A DNA stretch of 64,000 nt from contig NZ_CP027190.1 of NCBI RefSeq assembly GCF_002970915.1, positions 1,178,001 through 1,242,000 on the forward strand. The letters run 5' to 3'. Below are positions 36,574 through 44,384 of this stretch, one piece after another. A program made the position numbers and the translations under genes. Source of the stretch: Lactobacillus sp. CBA3605 (lineage in GTDB: Bacteria; Bacillota; Bacilli; Lactobacillales; Lactobacillaceae). Position 1 is the first letter of the stretch. The number at the start of each line of letters is the position of its first letter. The notes beneath the pieces were generated by a model. The model was given only the letters and a program-made list of their open reading frames with translations. It made no database searches and had not been told where the DNA came from.

Positions 36574-36796
36574 CAAAAGTCACCGCTTCCCCCATCATCA
36601 TTTATCAGTCCTATTCTTATGATTGCTTAATTAATATTGTAATGTTTCCATTATGCCACAAAACGACACCACTGTGTCACTTGCAGTTGAGTGCTGAAAC
36701 CCTTTAATACCGTTTTATTAGTAATAACCGTATAATTAATTTTGACGGCTAAGCACGTTCGCTTAACCAACATTTTAATTATCATTGGAGGGCATT

Positions 36797-37297
36797 ATGT
36801 ATAATAAAGCATTTAAATATCCTGATAAAGCCGCCTACGAATTTGTCATTAAAGCGCTGGCCGCTAAGGGCATTACTTATAAAGAAATTGCGCAAATTAC
36901 TTTTAATTTACAAATTAAGTATGTCCCAGAACTAACCATCGCCGAATGTGAAACAGAAGCCCAAGAAGTCTTGCATAAGCGCGAGCTCCTCAACAACGCA
37001 ATGGTCGCCTTGGAATTAGATCGGTTAGCTACTGAAGGTCAGCTCAAAGAACCCCTTCAATCCATCGTCGCTAATGATGCTGGTGTTTTTGGCGTCGATG
37101 AAGGCTTAGCCCTCAACATGGCCAATATTTACGGAACCATCGGTGTCACTAATTATGGCTATGTGGATAAAGTTAAAGAAGGCGTTATTAAACAGCTAGA
37201 TACTGATAAATCCGGCGTTGTTAATACCTTTATTGACGACCTTGTTGGGGCCATCGCCGCCGCTGTAGCCGCCAAAATTGCCCATAAATACGCTTAA
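36797..37297 (+). CDS. Phosphatidylglycerophosphatase A-like protein (PgpA/YutG family)
   Basis: A 166-residue soluble protein. KALAAKGITYKEIAQITFNLQ, ALELDRLATEGQL, then VANDAGVFGVDEGLALNMANIYGTIG match the Firmicute PgpA/YutG group, which removes phosphate from phosphatidylglycerophosphate. The Firmicute form lacks the membrane helices of E. coli PgpA. Helices near the C-terminus (LVGAIAAAVAAKIAHKYA) may associate with the membrane. The ATG at 36797 directly follows GGAGGGC. It is single and followed by a very strong terminator. Confidence 0.8.
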   Translation: MYNKAFKYPDKAAYEFVIKALAAKGITYKEIAQITFNLQIKYVPELTIAECETEAQEVLHKRELLNNAMVALELDRLATEGQLKEPLQSIVANDAGVFGVDEGLALNMANIYGTIGVTNYGYVDKVKEGVIKQLDTDKSGVVNTFIDDLVGAIAAAVAAKIAHKYA

Positions 37298-37315
37298 TTT
37301 CATAAAAAAAGAGTA

Positions 37316-37366
37316 AGAGCCGCTAACTGTCATCATCAGTTTATGATGACAGTTAGCGGCTCTTTA
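37316..37366. terminator. Strong bidirectional terminator
   Basis: A 22-bp perfect stem beginning AAGAGCCGCTAACTGTCATC pairs with its complement ending TTAGCGGCTCTT at 37364, with T- and A-rich flanks. It lies between the convergent PgpA-like and Spx genes. Confidence 0.9.
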
Positions 37367-37421
37367 TTTAATTTTTTTCAGGATGCCCCAAATCAATCCA
37401 ATTGGTTGGAACTGGTTCGCT

Positions 37422-37826
37422 TTAAGCCATTTGGTGTTCTGATAATGATTTCATCTTTAGATACCGTTGTTCACGTGGAATAAACATCCGAATTTCATCT
37501 TGGTTGAACCCACAAAGTAAGCGATGGTCATCAAAAATAATTGGCCGCCGTAATAATTGTGGTGTCTGGCTCAACACATGGACTGCTTCACTTAACGGCA
37601 TATCTTCAATTGGTGTCGTCTTACTTAATTGCCGATAAGCATTGGACTTAGTACTGATTAAATCATCAATGCCATTGTAAGTGTACTGCAACAAATGTTT
37701 AATTTCGACTTCGGTCAAAGGCTGGGCATTCATATTGCGTTCATGGAACGGAATCCGATGCTCTAATAACCAGCGATGGGCTTTGCGACAACTTGCGGTA
37801 CTTGGTAACACACATAAGTTTATCAT
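37422..37826 (-). CDS. spx: Spx/ArsC-family regulator, single-Cys type
   Basis: A 134-residue Spx paralogue. Spx binds the RNA polymerase alpha C-terminal domain to redirect transcription during thiol stress. Conserved parts are CRKAHRWLLEHRIPFHERN, the Gly-containing NGIDDLISTKS (alpha-CTD contact), and LLRRPIIFDDHRLLCGFNQDEIR. The redox CxxC is reduced to TASC: the first Cys is Thr, so no intramolecular disulfide can form at this site. Extra Cys residues exist (LCVLP near the start, LLCGF). The ATG at 37826 has GGGG upstream. It is single. Confidence 0.85.
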   Translation of the reverse strand: MINLCVLPSTASCRKAHRWLLEHRIPFHERNMNAQPLTEVEIKHLLQYTYNGIDDLISTKSNAYRQLSKTTPIEDMPLSEAVHVLSQTPQLLRRPIIFDDHRLLCGFNQDEIRMFIPREQRYLKMKSLSEHQMA

Positions 37827-38034
37827 ATTATTTTCCCCAATCTTGCTTGCCTCACAGTGCAACCCCCATTATTGTGCACTGTAATAGTTGACGTCATTAA
37901 TTAACGTCTTAATCATAGCAAAATTTATATCCAATTACTAGCTTTTACGGGAAAATAAATTAAATAATTTAATTACCGCAGTTTAGCTGCCGTTATATTC
38001 CAAATTTATCAGCGCACCTATCAATTTTTTTATA

Positions 38035-38409
38035 TTAATCAGTGGGACGACCACCTGGTTGCATCAAATAGTCCTTCAACACAATTGCTTGATTATAACG
38101 CTCGTCCTTGGCGCCATAGAGCAAAATGACGTTGTTTTTTTTAAGTTCATTATTGACAAGGTGACAAAAGTCCGAGCTTAGTGGGTTATTTTCAAGTTCA
38201 CTTAAGTAACGTTTTTTAAACGCTGGATATTTTTCGGGCTCATGATTGAACCATTGCCGTAATTCCGTTGACGGCGCAATCGTTTTCACCCAATCATCTA
38301 ACTGGGCATTAATTTTAGAAATACCGCGTGGCCATAATCGATCCACCAAAATTCGATACCCATCCAAGTCTACTGGTTTAGTATAAATACGTTCTACTTT
38401 TAATTTCAC
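38035..38409 (-). CDS. DUF488 family protein (YeaO-like)
   Basis: A 124-residue soluble protein with the DUF488 pattern: VERIYTKPVDLDGYRILVDRLWPRG near the start, WVKTIAPSTELRQWFNHEP in the middle and VILLYGAKDERYNQAIVLKDYL near the end. The function is unknown. The GTG at 38409 has AAGGGAG 9 nt upstream; a TTG further up overlaps the ribosome site. TATAAT on the minus strand at 38458-38463 is a likely -10 box. Confidence 0.82.
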   Translation of the reverse strand: MKLKVERIYTKPVDLDGYRILVDRLWPRGISKINAQLDDWVKTIAPSTELRQWFNHEPEKYPAFKKRYLSELENNPLSSDFCHLVNNELKKNNVILLYGAKDERYNQAIVLKDYLMQPGGRPTD

Positions 38410-38586
38410 CCTGCACAACTCCCTTGATTAGTCGGTTTAGCGGCTGCGACTAACCCTATTATAACGCATCATTTTGATGAAATAATGTAACCGAAACCAA
38501 TACTTTGAATAAAGCTGGCAACTGTTGGATAAGGGCCCTTTTATCCCTCTTGGTAGGTCTAAAAAAGTGAACGAGATAAACGAAAA

Positions 38587-38627
38587 AAGCAGGCGCTGCA
38601 AGTTGTGAATTCTTGCAGCGCCTGCTT
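38587..38627. terminator. Bidirectional hairpin (CAAG...CTTG family)
   Basis: The 16-bp perfect arm AAGCAGGCGCTGCAAG (38587-38602) pairs with CTTGCAGCGCCTGCTT (38612-38627). It lies in a 330-nt stretch without genes, between two leftward genes (DUF488 and an unknown). The rest of that stretch shows only the DUF488 promoter. Confidence 0.75.
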
Positions 38628-38739
38628 GGCATCGGTCATCAGGGGACGCCGAAATGTGCACCAAAAATCAATTTGTTTTGCTTTCATGTTAATGCTTGCA
38701 AACTATTCGACTTTTGGCTCACTCTTTTTTATCATCAGA

Positions 38740-39063
38740 TTACCCTTCCCCAACCACTACTTCAACCTGACCACGTTTCGGCACAAAGTTAATGTTATAG
38801 ATTGGTTCGCGTAATACTTTTTCATATTCATCTAATACATCCGCTGGTAACGGGGTGTGCGCCGACAACGCCTGCATGAGATCATCGACAGAATAAACCT
38901 CCGCCATATTAATAAAAATCCGCATATTGCCAATCACATCATTTAACAATTCTGTTAAAATTGCGTTTGGTTTACCATTGCCATCCGTGACGACCACTTG
39001 GTTACTGTCAATTTCATTGTGATTAATTCTCGTTAGTTTAACGATATCAAATACATTTAGCAT
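38740..39063 (-). CDS. Hypothetical protein
   Basis: A 107-residue acidic soluble protein I do not recognise. It begins MLNVFDIVKLTRINHNEID, contains NAILTELLNDVIGNMRIFIN and VYSVDDLMQALSAHTPLPADVLDEYEK, and ends with a short beta-like tail VPKRGQVEVVVGEG. The ATG at 39063 follows GGAGGG. It is transcribed in the same direction as mutY upstream, with a 117-nt gap. No motif suggests function. Confidence 0.6.
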   Translation of the reverse strand: MLNVFDIVKLTRINHNEIDSNQVVVTDGNGKPNAILTELLNDVIGNMRIFINMAEVYSVDDLMQALSAHTPLPADVLDEYEKVLREPIYNINFVPKRGQVEVVVGEG

Positions 39064-39180
39064 CCTGTCACCCTCCATTAAGTCGTGCGTTTGTCGTCAC
39101 GATTAACGCCAAACAACCCTTAGTTTGCTAATAGTTTACCACAAATAACCTTAACTAAAACGGAGGAGCCGTTGAATCAC

Positions 39181-40287
39181 TTATTTTTCCCGCTGCGCAT
39201 AGCGGTCCCAAATTTTGGCCTGCACTTTCGGTGTGGGCAATTGGGTTAAGGCATTCGTCGTTACCAGCTTCCCAGCAAAATACGCTAAATCAGTCGACTC
39301 GGTAGTCCCAGCCAATAACTGAATCGTCCATTTTTGATGGGTAAAGGTATGGGTCACCGGTCGCACAGACAATGGCGCCACGGTCACTTTAAGCTGATAC
39401 TCTTGTTGAAAATACAGCTGAACGGCCGTTATTAATTCAGTAGGCGTATACGCATCCGCTAATGCCAAATCCGCTACTTTAATCAGTGGGACCGTCCATA
39501 AATTAGCCAACATGCCTTGACTGGGACGCTGGGTCATTAGCCACTGATCCGCTTGTTTCACCACGACAGCCACATACGCTACCGGTTGTGGCCGTGGCTT
39601 TTTTGTCTTAACGGGATAATCCAATTCTTTGCCATCTAAATAAGCCTGATTAAATCGTTTGACCGGTGAATGGGCCGTATCCGGTTGACGAGCCGTCATA
39701 TAACTCGCGCCTAAATCCATAATCGCTTGATTAAAATCGCCTGGGCGTGTCGGTGAAATTATCTTTGTAATCGCCCGTTCAAAAATCAAGCGGGTTTGCG
39801 GCTTAGCAATATCAGCATCAATTTCTAATAAGCGACTAAAAACCCGATAAGCATTACCATCCACCGCTGGTACGGGTTCATTAAAGGCAATACTTGCAAT
39901 AGCACCTGCCGTGTAAGGCCCAATGCCAACCAGCTCGACTAATTCCGCAGCTGTTCGCGGCCATTGCCCCTCGTAATCAGCCAATAATTGGCGCGCACAA
40001 CGTTGCATATTGCGTACCCGCGAATAATAGCCTAAGCCCTCCCAGGCCTTTAATAGCCGGTCTTCCGGTGCGGTTGCTAACGCATCAATCGTCGGAAACC
40101 AAGTCATGAACCGCTCATAATATGGGATTACCGTTTGAACCTGCGTTTGCTGTAACATAATCTCTGAAACCCAGATATGATATGGGTCGTGATCATGGCG
40201 CCAAGGCAAATCTCGACCGGCTTCATCAAACCAGGCTAACAACGTCGTTTGAAAATCACTAATCGTTGCCGCTGACCACTCAATCAT
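39181..40287 (-). CDS. mutY: A/G-specific adenine glycosylase, lacking Fe-S ligands
   Basis: A 368-residue MutY that removes adenine mispaired with 8-oxoguanine. Catalytic Glu42 is in VSEIMLQQTQ, the HhH motif is LVGIGPYTAGAIAS, and catalytic Asp143 is in AVDGNAYRVF. The C-terminal ~140 residues form the NUDIX-like 8-oxoG recognition domain. The four cysteines of the [4Fe-4S] loop, expected around residues 195-215 (MTARQPDTAHSPVKRF), are all absent. Cluster-free MutY is known from some lactic acid bacteria. RBS AGGAGG lies just downstream of a hairpin at 40302-40346. Confidence 0.93.
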   Translation of the reverse strand: MIEWSAATISDFQTTLLAWFDEAGRDLPWRHDHDPYHIWVSEIMLQQTQVQTVIPYYERFMTWFPTIDALATAPEDRLLKAWEGLGYYSRVRNMQRCARQLLADYEGQWPRTAAELVELVGIGPYTAGAIASIAFNEPVPAVDGNAYRVFSRLLEIDADIAKPQTRLIFERAITKIISPTRPGDFNQAIMDLGASYMTARQPDTAHSPVKRFNQAYLDGKELDYPVKTKKPRPQPVAYVAVVVKQADQWLMTQRPSQGMLANLWTVPLIKVADLALADAYTPTELITAVQLYFQQEYQLKVTVAPLSVRPVTHTFTHQKWTIQLLAGTTESTDLAYFAGKLVTTNALTQLPTPKVQAKIWDRYAQREK

Positions 40288-40301
40288 GTAGACGACCTCC
40301 T

Positions 40302-40346
40302 AAAAACGCCACGTAACTCCGTTAAGGGGTCCGTGGCGTCCATTTT
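40302..40346. terminator. Hairpin with T/A tracts upstream of mutY
   Basis: ACGCCACG (40306-40313) pairs with CGTGGCGT (40332-40339). U runs occur on both strands. It ends 14 nt before the mutY start on the minus strand, so it separates mutY from the upstream small gene or acts as an attenuator. Confidence 0.7.
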
Positions 40347-40350
40347 TTAT

Positions 40351-40719
40351 TTAATCTAAAGTTCCAGCCAAATCAACTAATGTTTTTTCATAATGATCCG
40401 TAACACTTGAGTCTTGAAAATCAGCGTTAAAGACAGCTAAGGTTAAATATTCTGGATACTTATTAATAACTGCCGCCAAGCGCGTATTCATTTCTGGATA
40501 TTTATGATCTTCATTGTTCAAAATATCGAGACTAGCCTGATAACAAACATTAGCTAGAAACAAATAATCAACAAAATAGTTAAAGCCTAATTGATTTTTT
40601 AGTTTAAAATGCGCATCAGCATCCACCGTTTCATGAATATTCGTTAAATACTTAGAAACAATTTCCTGATATTGACGCAACAACTCTTGTTTAGCTTGTG
40701 CATGCACTTCTGTCGCCAT
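40351..40719 (-). CDS. Hypothetical protein, helical
   Basis: A 122-residue predicted helical soluble protein, not recognised. It starts MATEVHAQAKQELLRQYQEIV and contains LGFNYFVDYLFLANVCYQASLDIL and NTRLAAVINKYPEYLTLAVFN. The ATG at 40719 follows GGTGGG. It lies 31 nt after the Imm5-like gene and is probably co-transcribed with it. Its Tyr/Phe-rich helices suggest a bundle; function unknown. Confidence 0.55.
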   Translation of the reverse strand: MATEVHAQAKQELLRQYQEIVSKYLTNIHETVDADAHFKLKNQLGFNYFVDYLFLANVCYQASLDILNNEDHKYPEMNTRLAAVINKYPEYLTLAVFNADFQDSSVTDHYEKTLVDLAGTLD

Positions 40720-40750
40720 TTCATTCCCACCTAACTTACTCCTGTGAGAA

Positions 40751-41257
40751 TTATAGCATATGACGCAATCCTAAATTAATGTTTTCAACTAATTCAGCCA
40801 ATTGCTGATATTGCCAATGACGCTCAGCGGTTACCGCAGCTTGATCATTAGGTGCCGTCAAATTAACTAACTTAATCCCTTGATCTGCAGCCCGTAAGGC
40901 ATTTTCATCGACATACGCCGATGCAATTGCCCAACTGATACATTCCAAAGCCGCCGCGCCAATTGAACTGGTACTGTTGGCAATCATCGCCTCAACCTTG
41001 GCACTGGCTTGCCGCACTTGATAAACACTTGCCAAATTAACTTGCCATAATTCATTCGCATCAATAGCCAATCGTAATTGGCGATCGTGCTTCTGATTAT
41101 CATCGACATATTGCATCGCTTTTTTGGCAATTACTAACGCCCATTTGGCGAGTTGTTGTTGTGAGAGTTCACCGGTTAATCCTTCGATTTGGGACCGTAT
41201 TCCAGGGTCATCATCAATCGATATTTTAGGGTGACTCGGTCTAAAACCTTCCGTCAT
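40751..41257 (-). CDS. Putative Imm5-like immunity-type protein
   Basis: A 168-residue, mostly helical protein. RQLRLAIDANELWQVNLASVYQVRQASAKVEAMI and AALECISWAIASAYVDENALRAADQGIKL give the alanine-rich repeating helices of the Imm5-like (putative immunity protein) family, a group also found far from toxins. No toxin gene is nearby. The ATG at 41257 has AGGA upstream. It is probably the first gene of a two-gene unit with the 40351-40719 gene. Family assignment is by pattern only. Confidence 0.5.
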   Translation of the reverse strand: MTEGFRPSHPKISIDDDPGIRSQIEGLTGELSQQQLAKWALVIAKKAMQYVDDNQKHDRQLRLAIDANELWQVNLASVYQVRQASAKVEAMIANSTSSIGAAALECISWAIASAYVDENALRAADQGIKLVNLTAPNDQAAVTAERHWQYQQLAELVENINLGLRHML

Positions 41258-41601
41258 CACGCATTCCTACTTTCTACTAATCCTACGACTGTTCCAAATA
41301 CTTATTAACGCCACCTCAACGAAAATGGCTAATCGCCAATAATCGATGTTGGCGCCTTATCCTGTGGTTACAACAATTTACTTGCTCGCCAGTCACAATG
41401 TGTTGCCAAATGTAAAAGCGACTCCCGCTAGTCCTATATTGACCCAGCGTAACCACATTTGGAAACACAAGCGAACTACCGATATTGATAAATTGTAACA
41501 GAAAATAGGCCAATAAGTACCAATCAACTATCAAATTATTGAAAATCTTTAACTCTAGTAGTTGAACCTGCGATTTAGCACTATAGTACGCCCCCAAGCC
41601 G
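41258..41601. other. Intergenic stretch without a supported gene
   Basis: About 340 bases. The only longish frame (minus strand) starts inside the hsp20 terminator and has no ribosome site or family resemblance, so I left it out. A promoter for the leftward unknown genes presumably lies here. Confidence 0.5.
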
Positions 41602-41641
41602 AAAAAACGGTAGTCCAAGTCTAACAACTCGGACCACCGTT
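41602..41641 (-). terminator. Terminator after hsp20
   Basis: AACGGTAGTCC (41606-41616) pairs with GGACCACCGTT (41631-41641) with one mismatch. On the minus strand it is followed by a U run. Confidence 0.8.
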
Positions 41642-41655
41642 AAGGTGTTAGCAAA

Positions 41656-42099
41656 TTATTGAATCTCAATGTGTTGCGTATCCGCTGCGGCTTTCTTTGG
41701 CAACGTTAACTTCAAGACCCCATTCTCATAATGGGCTTCAATCTTCGTCGCATCCACATCAGGCAACGTGTATTCACGACCAAAGTGTCCGGTTTGCCGT
41801 TCACTAGTAATGACATTACCATCTTTATCGCTTTCGTCACTAATACTTTCACGTTTAGCTGTAATGGACAACTTACCATCACGATATTTTAGCGCCAAAT
41901 CTTTTTTCTCAATCCCTGGAACATCAACTTGCATCTCATATTGTTCATCGGTTTCTTTAATATCGGTCTTCAAAATTGCATTGCTGGTCGTGCCATTCAA
42001 GAAAGAACGACCTAATCCGTTCACCAAGTCATCGACCTTCGTTAAATCATTGAACCGATCAAATAAATCATTGTGCCAATTTGTCATATCATTAGCCAT
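41656..42099 (-). CDS. Small heat shock protein, Hsp20/alpha-crystallin family
   Basis: A 147-residue ATP-independent chaperone that holds unfolding proteins. The alpha-crystallin domain (about residues 40-140) shows YEMQVDVPGIEKKDLALKYRDGKLSI and the C-terminal YENGVLKLTLPKK; the tail IEIQ provides the I-x-I motif for oligomers. The ATG at 42099 has AAAGGG upstream. A perfect CIRCE element lies at 42166-42192 just above the -35 box, so HrcA should repress it until heat stress. Confidence 0.93.
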   Translation of the reverse strand: MANDMTNWHNDLFDRFNDLTKVDDLVNGLGRSFLNGTTSNAILKTDIKETDEQYEMQVDVPGIEKKDLALKYRDGKLSITAKRESISDESDKDGNVITSERQTGHFGREYTLPDVDATKIEAHYENGVLKLTLPKKAAADTQHIEIQ

Positions 42100-42165
42100 A
42101 TGCAATCACCCTTTCAACTTGTTTACATCTTTAATCTTAATCGTTTGTGACCTAATTGCAAGAAT

Positions 42166-42192
42166 TTAGCACTCTTAATCAGCGAGTGCTAA
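42166..42192 (-). promoter_or_regulatory. CIRCE element (HrcA operator) and hsp20 promoter region
   Basis: TTAGCACTC (42166-42174), a 9-nt spacer and GAGTGCTAA (42184-42192) match the CIRCE consensus perfectly. Just downstream on the minus strand TTGCAA, a 16-nt spacer and TAAGAT form the likely promoter. Confidence 0.95.
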
Positions 42193-42196
42193 AATA

Positions 42197-42535
42197 TTAA
42201 TCCACGCGATAAGCCTGCATATCAACTGGAATCAGCCGTACCACTTTATGGGGAGAAATTGTTAAGTTCTTAGTGGTCGCTGATTGCGGCCACTCCGCCT
42301 TAGGTCGGTCCGCCAATTCCAAGCCCACCAACATCCGAATCCGATCCAAAATATCTGGCACTGCAAATGCGTTATCGCCCTGATTAAACGACGTTTGTAA
42401 GGTCGTCATTTCGACTTGCAGATGGTGCTCCCGAAAAATAAACGTGACCGGAACCTCAACCATCTCAGTCGATTGCGGTGATGCTTGTGCCAGGGTTTGG
42501 TCCAATGTCGTAATAAAAGTTGTAAATTCATCCAT
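42197..42535 (-). CDS. Hypothetical protein
   Basis: A 112-residue soluble protein, not recognised: MDEFTTFITTLDQTLAQASPQ, then MVEVPVTFIFREHHLQVEMTTLQTSF, and ending RLIPVDMQAYRVD. The strand-like middle and helical ends suggest a small alpha/beta fold. The ATG at 42535 has AGGGGG 8 nt upstream. It is 4 nt from the CIRCE arm, so it ends almost at the hsp20 control site and may be read through into hsp20. Confidence 0.55.
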   Translation of the reverse strand: MDEFTTFITTLDQTLAQASPQSTEMVEVPVTFIFREHHLQVEMTTLQTSFNQGDNAFAVPDILDRIRMLVGLELADRPKAEWPQSATTKNLTISPHKVVRLIPVDMQAYRVD

Positions 42536-42592
42536 TGATGTCACCCCCTCTAGTTAGAGTACATTATACTGCAACCGCTTACTAACGGCATC

Positions 42593-42620
42593 AAAAAAAG
42601 AGTTATGACCGTAGCCATAA
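42593..42620 (-). terminator. Terminator of the 47-residue gene
   Basis: On the minus strand GTTATGG...TCATAAC forms a short stem followed by seven U (42593-42599). Confidence 0.65.
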
Positions 42621-42639
42621 CCCTTTAACTGTCAAAATA

Positions 42640-42783
42640 TTAGTTATTAGATAATTTTTTTGCATCTTCGTCGATCGTTTCAAAACCGGAAACGCCGCTC
42701 TTCTTCTTTGGATGCTTTGCACGTTCTTCTTCAGCCTTTTGAATCATAGCTTTTTTCTGTTCCTTGCTAAGCTTTTGTGCCAT
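42640..42783 (-). CDS. Small lysine-rich protein (47 residues)
   Basis: A 47-residue basic protein beginning MAQKLSKEQKKAMIQKAEEE, then RAKHPKKKSGVSGFETIDED and ending AKKLSNN. The ATG at 42783 is preceded by AGAGGCGATTATC, and a hairpin terminator follows. Highly charged and probably helical in the first half; I do not know a family. The ribosome site, clean frame and terminator make it a credible gene. Confidence 0.7.
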   Translation of the reverse strand: MAQKLSKEQKKAMIQKAEEERAKHPKKKSGVSGFETIDEDAKKLSNN

Positions 42784-42949
42784 GATAATCGCCTCTTTTA
42801 TATTGGTAAACGAAGCCTCGCCTCGTTACTTATTCATTATAGTGCTATTTTGTCCGAATAGCGCACTTTTAGATCAAAAATTTTCAAAACCGTTCGCTTG
42901 TATTCTGTAATAATAAGATTTACAGTTAAATTATTCAGGAGGGGATACC

Positions 42950-43588
42950 ATGACAAAAGTACTTATCTTAGGGGCTGCCGGTCAAATCGCCCGGTTAGCT
43001 GAACAACAATTTTTAAACGACACACAAGTAGAACTCACACTTTACTTACGAAATGCACAACGGGTTAACGACTTAAAATCAGATCGTGTCACCATCATTG
43101 ACGGTGATACAACTGACGTAACCAAGCTGACCCAAGCGATGCAAGGTCAAGATGTGGTCTACGCTAACTTAGCTGGCCAAAATATTAAGGCGCAAGCCGA
43201 GACCGTTGTGACTGCGATGCATACCGCCGGACTCAAACGCCTCATTTGGATTTCAACGTTAGGTATTTATGATGAAGTTCCTGGTAAATTTGGCGAATGG
43301 AACAATGCCACTTTAGGTAGCTACCTGACTCATTACTTTGATGCCGCCCAAGTCCTAGAACAATCTGACTTAGATTACACCATTATTCGGCCAGCTTGGT
43401 TAACGAACAAAGCCGAAACCGATTATGAATTGACTCAACGCCATGATGCCTTTAAAGGTACTGAAGTTTCACGCCAAAGTATCGCCGCGTTAGTCGTCCA
43501 ATTAGTTCAAAATCCAACCACACACTTACGAACATCCTTAGGGGTTAATAAGCCCAATACCGATGGCGATAAGCCAGCTTGGTATTAA
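42950..43588 (+). CDS. NAD(P)-binding atypical SDR (NmrA/YwnB-like)
   Basis: A 212-residue Rossmann protein. The dinucleotide loop LILGAAGQIARLAEQ is at the N-terminus, LIWISTLGIYDEVPG occupies the central strand, and YTIIRPAWLTNK is the typical SDR_a5 segment. Such proteins act as redox sensors or flavin/quinone reductases; the substrate is unknown. RBS AGGAGGGG precedes the ATG. It is single, with a strong terminator. Confidence 0.85.
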   Translation: MTKVLILGAAGQIARLAEQQFLNDTQVELTLYLRNAQRVNDLKSDRVTIIDGDTTDVTKLTQAMQGQDVVYANLAGQNIKAQAETVVTAMHTAGLKRLIWISTLGIYDEVPGKFGEWNNATLGSYLTHYFDAAQVLEQSDLDYTIIRPAWLTNKAETDYELTQRHDAFKGTEVSRQSIAALVVQLVQNPTTHLRTSLGVNKPNTDGDKPAWY

Positions 43589-43592
43589 TAGC

Positions 43593-43642
43593 AACGTGGA
43601 TCAAATGACAAAACAGTTCCAGTCATTTGATCCACGTTTTTT
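43593..43642. terminator. Terminator hairpin
   Basis: The arm AACGTGGATCAAATGAC (43593-43609) pairs with 43622-43638, and a T run follows. Confidence 0.9.
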
Positions 43643-43789
43643 AATGCTTTTTTCATTTTAAACCCGCTTAAATCAAGCTTCATAATTCATGGACCTTCCA
43701 AGTTGACGCCATTTAAATGTGGTGTTAAATTGTAAACTTAATTTGAAAATAACCAGGTTTTCTGACCTAGTTTTCCAGGAGGCTGCACA

Positions 43790-44248
43790 TTGAATTTGAA
43801 ATGGTATGTTAAACAATTTTCCGGTCTAACGACGATTCAATTACACGATATTTATCAACTCCGCGCAAAAAGTTTCGTCCAAGAACAAGCCCGGAGTTAT
43901 CAAGACCCTGATGATACCGATTTTGACGCTCGTCATATTTTTGCTTACGATAATGGTCACTTAGTCGCCTATGCACGGATTTATGAACATGCTGGGGTCG
44001 TGACTTTTGGCCGTATCACAACTGATAGTACGTATCGCGGCACTGGTCTCGGTAAACAGCTCATGAACCATGTCATGGCAATTTTGAAAGTTCATTATGC
44101 CGATGCTCAGATTGAAATTGACGCTCAAACCCAAGTTCAAAAGTTTTACGAAAAATTCGGCCTAACAACCCAAGGGGACCCCTTTACCGATTTAGGCGCC
44201 GAAGTTATCAAAATGCAAGCACCCGTTCAAGCTTTGGTAATGGCTTGA
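43790..44248 (+). CDS. GNAT acetyltransferase, ElaA-like
   Basis: A 152-residue N-acetyltransferase. The N-terminal LHDIYQLRAKSFVQEQARSYQDPDDTDFDARH is typical of ElaA-type proteins, and RITTDSTYRGTGLGKQLMNHV holds the acetyl-CoA loop (R-x-x-G-x-G). The substrate is unknown. The start is TTG at 43790 with AGGAGG 8 nt upstream. It is a single gene. Confidence 0.87.
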   Translation: MNLKWYVKQFSGLTTIQLHDIYQLRAKSFVQEQARSYQDPDDTDFDARHIFAYDNGHLVAYARIYEHAGVVTFGRITTDSTYRGTGLGKQLMNHVMAILKVHYADAQIEIDAQTQVQKFYEKFGLTTQGDPFTDLGAEVIKMQAPVQALVMA

Positions 44249-44275
44249 CGAACGCAATGAAACCTGGATAAAAGA

Positions 44276-44315
44276 AAATAGTCGCCCCAAGAATAAATTC
44301 TTGAAGCGGCTATTT
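44276..44315. terminator. Bidirectional terminator (CAAGAA family)
   Basis: AAATAGTCGCCCCAAGAAT pairs with ATTCTTGAAGCGGCTATTT (two mismatches). It serves both the GNAT gene and the convergent lactose operon. Confidence 0.8.
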
Positions 44316-44384
44316 AGTATCTGTCATTACGGTACCAAAACAGGTATCCAAAAGCAGTTTCGTTCGCTCTCATTTTTGAGTTAA

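Noticed and set aside
38437-38664. A 75-residue frame on the minus strand
   Set aside because: It runs through the 38587-38627 hairpin and the DUF488 promoter and lacks a ribosome site.
41316-41627. A 103-residue frame on the minus strand
   Set aside because: It starts inside the hsp20 terminator, has no ribosome site and no recognisable pattern.
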